From contig NZ_WOXT01000002.1 of assembly GCF_009740395.1 (NCBI RefSeq), positions 434,001 to 498,000 of the forward strand: 64,000 nucleotides of DNA. The letters are read 5' to 3'. The translations under genes and the position numbers were made by a program. Positions 34,072-42,038 of the stretch are shown in pieces; position 1 is the stretch's first letter; each line of letters opens with the position of its first letter. The notes beneath the pieces were generated by a model that saw only the letters and a program-made list of their open reading frames with translations, made no database searches and was not told the DNA's origin. Origin of the DNA: Noviluteimonas gilva (GTDB taxonomy: Bacteria > Pseudomonadota > Gammaproteobacteria > Xanthomonadales > Xanthomonadaceae).

Positions 34072-35646
34072 ATGCGGACGTTCGGAATCTGGTTGGCGGG
34101 CTTGATGGCCCTGGGGACCTTCGTTGGCGGCGCGCGCGCGGAGGCGGCGACGTCCATTGCGGCCCGCGAGCAGGTCGAGGCGGCCGCGGCGACGGCGTAT
34201 CGCGACGCGCTCGCGCGTTTCGATGCCGCGCAGGCCGCCGCGCCCGACGATGTCGCGCTCGCGATCGAGCGATGCACTTTCAGCGACGGGTACACCGACG
34301 TGGAGTACGGCACGTACGTCGAGTCGGCACAGGCGGATGCCGCTGCTTGCCAGGCGCAGCTCGACAAGCGTTTCCCCAACGCGCCGGAAGTCGTGTTGTT
34401 CAAGCTCGATCGCGTGTATGGCGAGAAAGACGCCGTGCAGGGCATGGAGCGATGGCTCCCCGCGTCGGAGCAATGGCCGCCCAAGTTGCGCGCGCGCCTG
34501 TACGCGAACCTTGCGAACCTGGATGCCGACAAGGCGGACGACTACGCATTGAAGGCCCTGCGCCTCGACGAGGACGCCGCCATCGTCCCGACGCGCCTGG
34601 CACGGGCGTGGCTGCACGCCGGCCAGCCGGACAAGGCCGCCGCGGCGATCGAGGAGATGAAAGACGCCGACTTCGAGCCCTATCGCGAATTGCGCTTCGA
34701 CATCGCCCTGGCGCGCAAGGACTGGCCCGCGGCGGTCGCGACGCTCGACGTCAGCGATACTTCGCAGCTCTATCCGAACCTCAAGCGTTTCGGCCAACTC
34801 GCCGTCGCGGCCCCTTCGACCTTGCTGTCGGGCCAGATGCCGGTGTTGTTGTTCGCCGTGATCGCGATGGGCCTGGGCCTGGCCGCGCTGCCGCTGTTGC
34901 TGCTCGTTCCCGTGCATTACCGCGGCGTCGCGCGTCGCCTGCAACACCGGATATCGCAGGCGCCGCTCCCGCGCGTCACGCTGTGGCACGCGTGGTACGG
35001 CGCGGCGATCGCGCTCGCGGTGCCCACGGTGCTGATGGTCTTCGTCGCGCCGCAAATGCTCGACGGCGGCGGCGCGCGCATGGGGCCGGCCTTGTTGACG
35101 CTGATGCTGTGGACGATGTGCGTGTCGCTGCTGTTGATGCTGCCGGTGCTCGGCGTGTTCGGACGACGCGGCTTGCTCGGCGATCGCGCCATGTGGCGCG
35201 CGACATGGAAGCGGATCCTCGCGTACTGGGCCGTGCTGCTCGTGATCGTGTTCGCGCTCAACGCGCTGTTTGCGGTGACCGGCGTGGACACTTCGACCGA
35301 GCAGACGAAGATGGTCGCCGCGCTCGCCGAACAGGCGAAGGGCACCTCCGGCGTGATGCTGACGCTGTGCATCGTTGCGTTGCTCGGACCGATCTTCGAG
35401 GAGCTGGTGTTTCGCGGCCTATTGCTCAATGGCATGGCGCGGCACCTGGACTTCCGCTGGGCGAATGGCATCCAGGCGTTCCTGTTTGCTTGCATGCACA
35501 CCGATCCGCCGCGCTTCGTGTTTTATTTCGCGATGGGGTTGTTCGGCGGTTGGCTCGTGCGCCGCACCGGATCGATCGCTCCGGCGATCGCGCTGCATGC
35601 GATCAACAATGCATGGGCGATCGGGTTGCTGATCGCGGTGACCTGA
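34072..35646 (+). CDS. CPBP intramembrane protease with TPR-like periplasmic domain
   Basis: A 524-aa protein that fuses an exported helical domain to a membrane protease. Signal peptide at 1-23, then TPR-like helical repeats to about residue 250 (ALKALRLDEDAAIVPTRLARAW and so on), then about eight membrane helices. The CPBP (Abi/Rce1) motifs are visible: GPIFEELVFRGLLLNG near residue 443 and ACMHTDPPRF, then ALHAINNAW, giving the E-E-R, H and H/N metal site. Rce1-type glutamyl proteases cleave membrane-embedded substrates; bacterial ones often give self-immunity to peptides. The fusion suggests a periplasmic sensor domain. Confidence 0.85.
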   Translation: MRTFGIWLAGLMALGTFVGGARAEAATSIAAREQVEAAAATAYRDALARFDAAQAAAPDDVALAIERCTFSDGYTDVEYGTYVESAQADAAACQAQLDKRFPNAPEVVLFKLDRVYGEKDAVQGMERWLPASEQWPPKLRARLYANLANLDADKADDYALKALRLDEDAAIVPTRLARAWLHAGQPDKAAAAIEEMKDADFEPYRELRFDIALARKDWPAAVATLDVSDTSQLYPNLKRFGQLAVAAPSTLLSGQMPVLLFAVIAMGLGLAALPLLLLVPVHYRGVARRLQHRISQAPLPRVTLWHAWYGAAIALAVPTVLMVFVAPQMLDGGGARMGPALLTLMLWTMCVSLLLMLPVLGVFGRRGLLGDRAMWRATWKRILAYWAVLLVIVFALNALFAVTGVDTSTEQTKMVAALAEQAKGTSGVMLTLCIVALLGPIFEELVFRGLLLNGMARHLDFRWANGIQAFLFACMHTDPPRFVFYFAMGLFGGWLVRRTGSIAPAIALHAINNAWAIGLLIAVT

Positions 35647-35648
35647 CG

Positions 35649-36053
35649 TCAGCCGGCGCTCGCGTTGAAGATCATGCGCGTGCCGGCATCGTCTCCGAGC
35701 ACCGGTTGCAGGCGGATCTCGACGCGTTCGCCGTCGCGTTCCCAATGCAGGCTTACGGCATCGCGGCGGGTATCGTCGGCCACCACGCGGTAACCGCGTT
35801 GCGCCATCGCACCGCGATAGAACGCCGCGGTGGCATGCATCGCATCGGGCACGTACCAACTGCTGCCGAAGGTGTGCGTGGTCAATCGGCGACTGGACGC
35901 GGGCACGGGAAAGTCGGCTTGTGCGCGCACCGCGGTGCGGTGCGGCACGACGGTGGCGCCAACCGAAAACGACTGCGCAATTGCGGGCGCGCAGACGGCG
36001 CTCGCGATCAACACTCCGACGATACAACGACGAACGAACATGCGACGCTCCAT
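35649..36053 (-). CDS. Secreted protein of unknown function
   Basis: A 134-aa exported protein. The likely mature start follows APAIAQSFS; the ATG at 36053 or the one at 36041 (MFVRRC) could start it. The mature part contains SSRRLTTHTFGSSWYVPDAM and AFYRGAMAQRGYRVV, a pattern similar to short periplasmic lysozyme-inhibitor or DUF-type folds, but nothing is diagnostic. Convergent with the CPBP gene by three bases. Confidence 0.55.
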   Translation of the reverse strand: MERRMFVRRCIVGVLIASAVCAPAIAQSFSVGATVVPHRTAVRAQADFPVPASSRRLTTHTFGSSWYVPDAMHATAAFYRGAMAQRGYRVVADDTRRDAVSLHWERDGERVEIRLQPVLGDDAGTRMIFNASAG

Positions 36054-36271
36054 GACGGCGTGCAGGATCGTGATTTGCGACGTCGATGCGTGCGGCCCAG
36101 GTCACAGTCCGCCGAATGTCATGCCGTCGCTGCGGGTGAATGATTCAGCGCCGGCACACGTTGCGTCCACGTGACGGCACGGCGCCTGTGACGCGCGGTG
36201 GCGGATGGCTGTAGAGCTTGATCCGACGCACGTTGGCCTGGCGAAGACACGCGGCGGGCGAGGATCGCCGC

Positions 36272-36991
36272 ATGCGCCGGTTCGTGCAGTCGTTTTCCGA
36301 AGAGAGTCTCCCGCGCGGCGTGCCTGCCGCGCTGGTCGCAGCGCTTGCCGCGTGCCCGGATCGCTTCAACATCGCGGTGCGCAAACCCGCAGCGGTGATC
36401 CTTGATCGCGGTGAGGGCCTCGTCGTCGAAGATTTCGACTGGGGCCTGATCCCGAGTTGGTCGAAGTTGCCCGAGACGAAATACACGACGGTGACCGCGC
36501 GCCTGGACCGCGCACCGCGCAGCCGGATCTTCAAGCGCCCGTGGGAGCAGCGACGCTGCGTCGTGCCCTTGAATGGCTATTACAAGTGGGATCGCAGCGT
36601 TTCGCCGCCGCAGCCGTACTTCATCCAGTCGCAGGCGGGGCAGGTGTTGTTCGCGGCAGGCTTGTGGGATCACTGGCACCGCGAGGAGCCGCACGTGTTT
36701 TCGTTCTCGGTACTGACCGCGGGCAATGCGGCGATTCCGGCGCCGTTGGTGCCGGATGGGCCGGTGTTCGTGGAATCGGCGAAGATCGCCGACTGGATCG
36801 AAGGGCCGTGGTTCCCGCAACGTTTCCTTGCGCGCATGCCGCAGCCTGCGCTCGAGGCGTATCCGGTGTCGCGCCGCATCCGCTCACGCGACGAAGACGA
36901 CTACACCCTCCTGGATCCCGTGGATCCGCAGGAGGATGCAGTCGCCACCGTGGGCTTCGGCGATGTCGCCGACGATGAAGACGACGCGTGA
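36272..36991 (+). CDS. SRAP (YedK/HMCES) homologue lacking active-site residues
   Basis: A 239-aa protein with the SRAP fold: RFNIAVRKPAAVIL, WGLIPSWSK, the RRCVVPLNGYYKW strand and the C-terminal YPVSRRIRS. Genuine SRAP proteins crosslink abasic sites in ssDNA through the N-terminal Cys2 (MCGRF), with Asn in the INAR motif, Glu in the F/W-E-W motif and His in the IHDRMP motif. Here these positions are MRRF (no Cys), TVTAR (Thr), YYKW (Lys) and IPAPL (no His), so all four are gone. The fold should still bind DNA but not crosslink. The start at 36272 was chosen because it aligns with the family start. Confidence 0.85.
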   Translation: MRRFVQSFSEESLPRGVPAALVAALAACPDRFNIAVRKPAAVILDRGEGLVVEDFDWGLIPSWSKLPETKYTTVTARLDRAPRSRIFKRPWEQRRCVVPLNGYYKWDRSVSPPQPYFIQSQAGQVLFAAGLWDHWHREEPHVFSFSVLTAGNAAIPAPLVPDGPVFVESAKIADWIEGPWFPQRFLARMPQPALEAYPVSRRIRSRDEDDYTLLDPVDPQEDAVATVGFGDVADDEDDA

Positions 36992-36994
36992 GCG

Positions 36995-38203
36995 TCAGTA
37001 CTGCTGCAGGCCCAGCACCGACTGCAACACGCTGGTCAGGATGACCGCGATGTTGTCATTACCGTCGTTGCTGTCGTACATGTCGCGATCGCCGTAGTAG
37101 GTGCCGTAGCGATAGTCGTTGCCGTACGAATCCTGATAACCGCGACGGAAGCCTTCTCGGAAGTAGTAGTTGTACTCGCTGCGGTCGACGTAATAGCCGT
37201 TGTAGCCGTAGCTCGCATCCTGGTAGGCGTAGTTGTTGCGCCAGTCGCTGCGCCAGTTGTCGCGGCGGTCGGCGATGCCGGCGCGCACGCCCATTTCATA
37301 GCCCTGGCGGACGGCCTGTCGCAGCATGTCGGCCTGGTAACGGTTGGCGTCGTAGTAGCGGCCATCGCGGGCGTAGCGATACGACACCGGCGCGTAGAAG
37401 TACGGATCGCGCGAATAGCTCGGCGCCGACCAACGCTGCTGCTGCGCGAGCTGCTGCTGCCAGTACCAGCGCTGGTACGCGTACTGCTGCGCACGACGCT
37501 GCGCCTGCAGCGCCGCGATGCGGTTCTGCTCGGCGACGCGGCGCGAGGCCATGTAGTTGCGATAGTCCAGTTCACGCTGGCGCTGCAGCTGGATCATGCG
37601 CTGGCGCTGGGCTTCGGTGACGCGGCGCTGTTGATCGGCCGCGCGATGCGCCTGTCGGCGATCGGCGTCGCGCTGGAGATCCGCACGACGCTGCGCGTCG
37701 CGACGGGCGTCGGCCTGGCGACGTTGCGCCTCGTTGCGGGCTTCGGCGTGGCGGCGTGCTTCGGCCTGGCGGCGCGCGTCGTTCTGACGGTGCGCATCGG
37801 CCTGGCGGCGCTCGGCATCGCGACGTACGTCGGCCTGGCGACGCTCCGCATCGCGATGCTGCGCCTGCTGGCGCTGCGCGGCTTCACGACGCTGCTGCGA
37901 CTGCTGGCGTTCCTGCGCCTGGCGATGCTCCGCCTGTTCGCGCTGGCGTTCCATGCGGCGCTCCGACTGCTCGCGCTGCTGCGACTGGCGGCGCTCGTTG
38001 TCGGCGCGATGCTGCGCTTCCTGGTGCGGGCGCTGCGGGGCCTGCGCCTGCTTCTTCGCCGGCGCCTGCGCCTGCTTCTTCGCCTTCTCGTTGTCCTGTT
38101 GGTGTTTGTCGTTCTGGCGCGCCGACGCATCGGGCGCAACGAGGCCGCCGGCAAGGACGAGGCCGATGGCACCTGCGAGAATCGCACTGCGATGGAAACG
38201 CAT
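36995..38203 (-). CDS. Secreted Q/R-rich coiled-coil protein
   Basis: A 402-aa exported protein. Signal peptide ends near residue 28 (DASA/RQN). Residues about 30-250 are a long, arginine/glutamine/alanine-rich charged helix (units such as RRQADARRDAQRR repeat), and residues about 260-400 are rich in Y, R, N, D and G (YYDANRYQADML, GYNGYYVDRSEY). Heptads suggest a coiled coil; the tail resembles adhesive or matrix-binding tyrosine-rich sequence. No known domain. Divergent from the antiporter gene. Confidence 0.7.
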   Translation of the reverse strand: MRFHRSAILAGAIGLVLAGGLVAPDASARQNDKHQQDNEKAKKQAQAPAKKQAQAPQRPHQEAQHRADNERRQSQQREQSERRMERQREQAEHRQAQERQQSQQRREAAQRQQAQHRDAERRQADVRRDAERRQADAHRQNDARRQAEARRHAEARNEAQRRQADARRDAQRRADLQRDADRRQAHRAADQQRRVTEAQRQRMIQLQRQRELDYRNYMASRRVAEQNRIAALQAQRRAQQYAYQRWYWQQQLAQQQRWSAPSYSRDPYFYAPVSYRYARDGRYYDANRYQADMLRQAVRQGYEMGVRAGIADRRDNWRSDWRNNYAYQDASYGYNGYYVDRSEYNYYFREGFRRGYQDSYGNDYRYGTYYGDRDMYDSNDGNDNIAVILTSVLQSVLGLQQY

Positions 38204-38352
38204 GACGCACCTATGGGGTTGGTGGACCTGCGTGCAGTTAGCGGCCGTGGCACTGAATCGATTCTGAGAATTCGCGTGAAGCCCCTGACGCGTTCAGCCG
38301 TTGTAGAGTCGTGTCGACGTGACCTTCGCGTGAATCGAGGACCCCCTGCAGG

Positions 38353-40053
38353 ATGGACCACGGCCTGACGCTCATCTCCACGCTCGCGACCGCCTTCGGC
38401 GCGGCGTTGATCCTCGGCTTCATCGCCGCGCGCCTGCGCTTGCCGGCGCTGGTGGGCTATCTGTTGGCGGGCGTCCTGATCGGGCCCTTCACGCCCGGGT
38501 TCGTCGCCGACACGGGCCTGGCCGCCGAACTCGCCGAGATCGGCGTGATGCTGCTGATGTTCGGCGTCGGCCTGCACTTCTCGCTGCAGGACCTGCTCGA
38601 CGTGCGCAAGGTCGCGCTGCCCGGCGCGGTGCTGCAGATCGCGGCGGCGACGGGGCTCGGCGCGCTCGTCGCGCATTATCAGTTCGGCTGGACCTGGCCC
38701 GAGGCGATCGTGTTCGGCCTGGCCCTGTCGGTCGCCAGCACGGTCGTGTTGCTGCGCGCGCTCGAGGCGCGCGGCGTGCTGGATTCGATGAACGGCCGCA
38801 TCGCGGTGGGCTGGCTCGTCGTCGAAGACCTGGCGATGGTGTTGGTCCTCGTGCTGCTGCCGCCGATCGCCGGCGCACTGGGCGGCACGGCGGCCGAGGG
38901 CGACGGCAACATCTGGCTCGCACTCGGTACGACCTTGTTGAAAGTCGGTGCGTTCCTCGTCGTGATGCTGGTCTTCGGCCGCAAGTTCCTGCCGCGCGTG
39001 TTGTGGTGGGTGGCGCAGACCGGATCGCGCGAATTGTTCACGCTGGCGGTGGTGGCGTGCGCGGTGGGCATCGCGTTCGGTGCGGCGGAACTGTTCGGCG
39101 TGTCCTTCGCGCTGGGCGCGTTCTTCGCGGGCATGGTGCTGCGCGAATCGGAGTTCTCCCACCGCGCGGCCGAGGAGTCGCTGCCGCTGCGCGATGCGTT
39201 CGCGGTGTTGTTCTTCGTCTCGGTCGGCATGTTGTTCGACCCGATGGTGGTCGTGCAGGAACCGCTACGCGTGGTGGAAGTCGTGGCGATCATCGTGATC
39301 GGCAAGACGATCGTCGCCGCCGCGCTGGTGTTGCTGCTGCGCTATCCGCTCAACACCGCACTGACGGTCTCCGCCAGCCTGGCGCAGATCGGCGAGTTCT
39401 CCTTCATCCTCGCGGGCCTCGGTGTCTCGCTCGGCCTGCTGCCCACGGAAGGCAACAGCCTGATCCTCGCCGGCGCGATCATTTCGATCGCACTCAATCC
39501 GCTGCTGTTCGCCGCGGTCGAACCCTTGCAGCGCTGGATCCGCGAACGCTCCGCGCTCGCGCGAAGCCTGGAACAACCGGCCGACCCGATGGCCGCGCTG
39601 CCGACGTCCACCGACGCGAAGTACCTCTCCGGCCACGCGGTCCTCGTCGGCTATGGCCGCGTGGGCAAGCGCATCGTGCAGCAGCTGACCGCCAACGACA
39701 TTCCGGTCGTCGTCGCCGAGCAGAACCGCGAGCGCGTGGAGCAACTCCGGGAACAGGGTTACGCGGCGGTGTCGGGCGATGCCGCCGAAGCGACGACCCT
39801 GGTGCAGGCGCACATCACCGGTGCGCGCTGGTTGATCGTCGCCACGCCCGATACGTTCAGCGTGCGGCAGATGGCGGAAGTCGCGCGCACCCTCAATCCG
39901 AATATCGACATCATCGTGCGCAGCCATAACGAGGAAGAGGCGGGCCTGCTGGCGCGCGACCAGGCCGGCACGGTGTTCCTCGGCGAGGTCGAACTGGCGG
40001 ATGGCATGAGCGATTACGTGATCGAGCGGGCGAAGGGCCAGGGCAGTACCTGA
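38353..40053 (+). CDS. ybaL: KefB/YbaL-type K+/H+ antiporter with TrkA-N domain
   Basis: A 566-aa CPA2 antiporter: about 12 membrane helices (from residue 5 to 380) with GYLLAGVLIGPFTPGF, ALSVASTVVLLRAL and VSASLAQIGEFSFILAG, then a cytosolic RCK/TrkA-N domain (HAVLVGYGRVGKRIVQQL near 418). Length and organisation match YbaL/KefB proteins that exchange K+ for H+ under electrophile or osmotic stress. RBS GCAGG lies upstream of the ATG at 38353. Confidence 0.92.
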   Translation: MDHGLTLISTLATAFGAALILGFIAARLRLPALVGYLLAGVLIGPFTPGFVADTGLAAELAEIGVMLLMFGVGLHFSLQDLLDVRKVALPGAVLQIAAATGLGALVAHYQFGWTWPEAIVFGLALSVASTVVLLRALEARGVLDSMNGRIAVGWLVVEDLAMVLVLVLLPPIAGALGGTAAEGDGNIWLALGTTLLKVGAFLVVMLVFGRKFLPRVLWWVAQTGSRELFTLAVVACAVGIAFGAAELFGVSFALGAFFAGMVLRESEFSHRAAEESLPLRDAFAVLFFVSVGMLFDPMVVVQEPLRVVEVVAIIVIGKTIVAAALVLLLRYPLNTALTVSASLAQIGEFSFILAGLGVSLGLLPTEGNSLILAGAIISIALNPLLFAAVEPLQRWIRERSALARSLEQPADPMAALPTSTDAKYLSGHAVLVGYGRVGKRIVQQLTANDIPVVVAEQNRERVEQLREQGYAAVSGDAAEATTLVQAHITGARWLIVATPDTFSVRQMAEVARTLNPNIDIIVRSHNEEEAGLLARDQAGTVFLGEVELADGMSDYVIERAKGQGST

Positions 40054-40144
40054 ACCGCTCGCCGCACGGCATGACCGGAACGCACGCGGTCGGTCGTTGA
40101 TCCACAGGTCCCGGTTTTCCTTCGTACCTTTCCCGCGCCCGCAC

Positions 40145-41539
40145 ATGACCATGCCCTACGACGATCTCCTCTCGCGCGCCCACGCGCACGCCCTCGACTA
40201 TCTCAACGCCTTGCCCGAACGTCGCGTCGGTTCCACCGCCACGCGCGACGAACTGATGGCCGCTTTGCGCACGCCGCTCTCCGGCCCCGGCGAAGCCCCC
40301 GAAGCCGTCCTCGACCTCCTCGCATCGCAGGCCCCCCGCGGCGCGGTGGCCTGCAATTCGCCGCGGTATTTCGGCTTCGTGATCGGGGGCGCGACGCCGG
40401 TGTCGCTCGCGGCCGATTGGCTCGTCTCCACGTGGGACCAGAACGCGGGCATCTACGTGATCTCGCCGCTGGTGGCGGTCGTCGAAGAAGTCGCGGGCGA
40501 TTGGTTGCTCGACTTGTTCGATCTGCCGCGCGATTCCGGCGTCGGTTTCGTCACCGGTTGCCAGATGGCGAACCTGACGTGCCTCGCGGCCGCACGCCAC
40601 GGCGTGTTGCGGCGCGTGGGCTGGGATGTCGAGATAGATGGCTTGCAGGGCGCGCCGCGCATCAACGTCGTCGCGTCCGCCGAATCGCACATCACCATCG
40701 ATGTCGCGCTGCGTTATCTCGGCCTGGGCACCAAGTGCATCCAGCGCGTCGAATCCGATGCACAGGGCCGCATGAAGCCCGACGCGTTGCGCGCCAAGCT
40801 CGCGACGCTCGAAGGCCCGACCATCGTTTGCGCGCAGGCCGGCAACGTGAACACCGGCGCGTTCGATCCCTTGCGTGAAATCGGCGAGGCCTGCAATGCG
40901 CATGGTGCGTGGTTGCACATCGATGGCGCGTTCGGTTTGTGGGCGCGCGCGAGCGCCAGTTCGGAGCGGCGCGCGTTGATCGATGGCGTCGAACTCGCCG
41001 ATTCGTGGGCGACCGACGCGCACAAATGGCTCAACGTGCCCTACGACTGCGGCGTGGCGTTGGTGAAGTCGCGCGAAGACCATCGCGCGGCGATGACCAC
41101 GGCGGCGGCGTATCTGATCCAGACGCAGGGCGTGGAGCGCGATGCCGTCGACTGGGTGCCGGATTTCTCGCGCCGTGCGCGCGGCGTACCGACTTACGCG
41201 AACCTGCGTGCGCTCGGCCGCGACGGCATCGCGGACCTCGTCGATGGCCTGTGCGCGCGGGCGCGGCAGATGGCGCAGGGCCTTGCGGCGGAGCAGGGCG
41301 TTGCGATCCTGGCCGACGTCGTCCTCAACCAGGTGCTGGTGCGCTTCGGCGACGACGACGAACTCACGCGTCGCGTCGTCACCGGCGTGCAGCAGGAAGG
41401 CACCTGCTGGTTGAGTGGGACCAATTGGCAGGGAAAGGCCGCCATGCGGATCTCGGTGTCCAACTGGGCCACGAGCGAAGAAGACGCCGCCCGCAGCGTC
41501 GCCGCCATCCTCGGGGTCTGGCGCCAGGTCAGGGGCTGA
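40145..41539 (+). CDS. PLP-dependent group II decarboxylase-like enzyme
   Basis: A 464-aa fold-type I PLP enzyme of the pyridoxal-dependent decarboxylase family (tyrosine/aromatic/2,4-diaminobutyrate decarboxylase relatives). The PLP lysine is in SWATDAHKWLNVPYDCG near 298-303, the phosphate-binding GFVTGCQMANLTC near 137, and HIDGAFGLWARAS (Asp holding the PLP ring) near 263. Start MTMPYDD at 40145. Substrate cannot be read from sequence; could also be a sulfinate or cysteine-related decarboxylase. Confidence 0.85.
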   Translation: MTMPYDDLLSRAHAHALDYLNALPERRVGSTATRDELMAALRTPLSGPGEAPEAVLDLLASQAPRGAVACNSPRYFGFVIGGATPVSLAADWLVSTWDQNAGIYVISPLVAVVEEVAGDWLLDLFDLPRDSGVGFVTGCQMANLTCLAAARHGVLRRVGWDVEIDGLQGAPRINVVASAESHITIDVALRYLGLGTKCIQRVESDAQGRMKPDALRAKLATLEGPTIVCAQAGNVNTGAFDPLREIGEACNAHGAWLHIDGAFGLWARASASSERRALIDGVELADSWATDAHKWLNVPYDCGVALVKSREDHRAAMTTAAAYLIQTQGVERDAVDWVPDFSRRARGVPTYANLRALGRDGIADLVDGLCARARQMAQGLAAEQGVAILADVVLNQVLVRFGDDDELTRRVVTGVQQEGTCWLSGTNWQGKAAMRISVSNWATSEEDAARSVAAILGVWRQVRG

Positions 41540-41549
41540 AAAAAATTTC

Positions 41550-41573
41550 GGGACGCGTGTCGATCCGCGTCCC
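41550..41573 (-). terminator. Possible terminator hairpin after the decarboxylase gene
   Basis: GGGACGCG-N8-CGCGTCCC with an A-rich tract on the plus-strand left side (AAAAAAATTTCG). On the minus strand this gives a T-tract, so it could stop transcription of antisense read-through from the TonB receptor direction; on the plus strand it may be a leader hairpin. Confidence 0.4.
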
Positions 41574-41642
41574 GCCCGTTCGTCGAATGGGGTGAAACGG
41601 GCGCAATGCCCGCTTTCCTTCCCACCCCAAAGGAGTTCCACG

Positions 41643-42023
41643 ATGCGTTTCTTTTCCACCGTCCGCGTGCAGGAAAACAATGGCCAGGTCCCGAGCGAGC
41701 GCCTGATGGCCGAGATGGGCAAGCTCATCGAGGAGTTCATGGCCAAGGGCGTGCTGCTCGACACCGCCGGCCTTCGTCCGACGTCCGAAGGCGTTCGCCT
41801 GCGCAACAACCACGGCAAGCTCAGCCGCACCGACGGCCCGTTCACCGAGTCGCGCGAAGTGATCGGCGGCTACGCCATCCTCAAGGCCGACTCGCTGGCC
41901 GAAGCCATCAAGCTGACCGAGCGCTTCCTCGAAGTGCACGGCGACGAATGGAACGTCGAGTGCGAGGTGCGCCAGATCGAAGACATGGACGCCGATTGCG
42001 GGAACAAGGCCGTCGCGGCTTAA
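41643..42023 (+). CDS. YCII-related (DGPF-domain) protein
   Basis: A 126-aa protein of the YCII/DGPF family. Motifs: the N-terminal beta-strand MRFFSTVRVQENNG and the TDGPFTESREVIGGYAIL segment with the DGPF signature. A strong ribosome site (AAAGGAGTTCCACG) lies upstream. In many actinobacterial and proteobacterial genomes such proteins adjoin ECF sigma factors of the SigJ group; none is adjacent here. A paralogue is encoded at 60129. Confidence 0.85.
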   Translation: MRFFSTVRVQENNGQVPSERLMAEMGKLIEEFMAKGVLLDTAGLRPTSEGVRLRNNHGKLSRTDGPFTESREVIGGYAILKADSLAEAIKLTERFLEVHGDEWNVECEVRQIEDMDADCGNKAVAA

Positions 42024-42038
42024 AACTTCCCGCCGGCT

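Noticed and set aside
33519-36143. 874-codon plus-strand frame across several genes
   Set aside because: It crosses the VOC, zinc-ribbon and CPBP genes in wrong frames and has typical shadow composition.
37631-38368. 245-codon plus-strand membrane-like frame opposite the Q/R-rich gene
   Set aside because: The apparent hydrophobicity is produced by the antisense of CGC and CAG codons (GCG, CTG); no start signal or family match.
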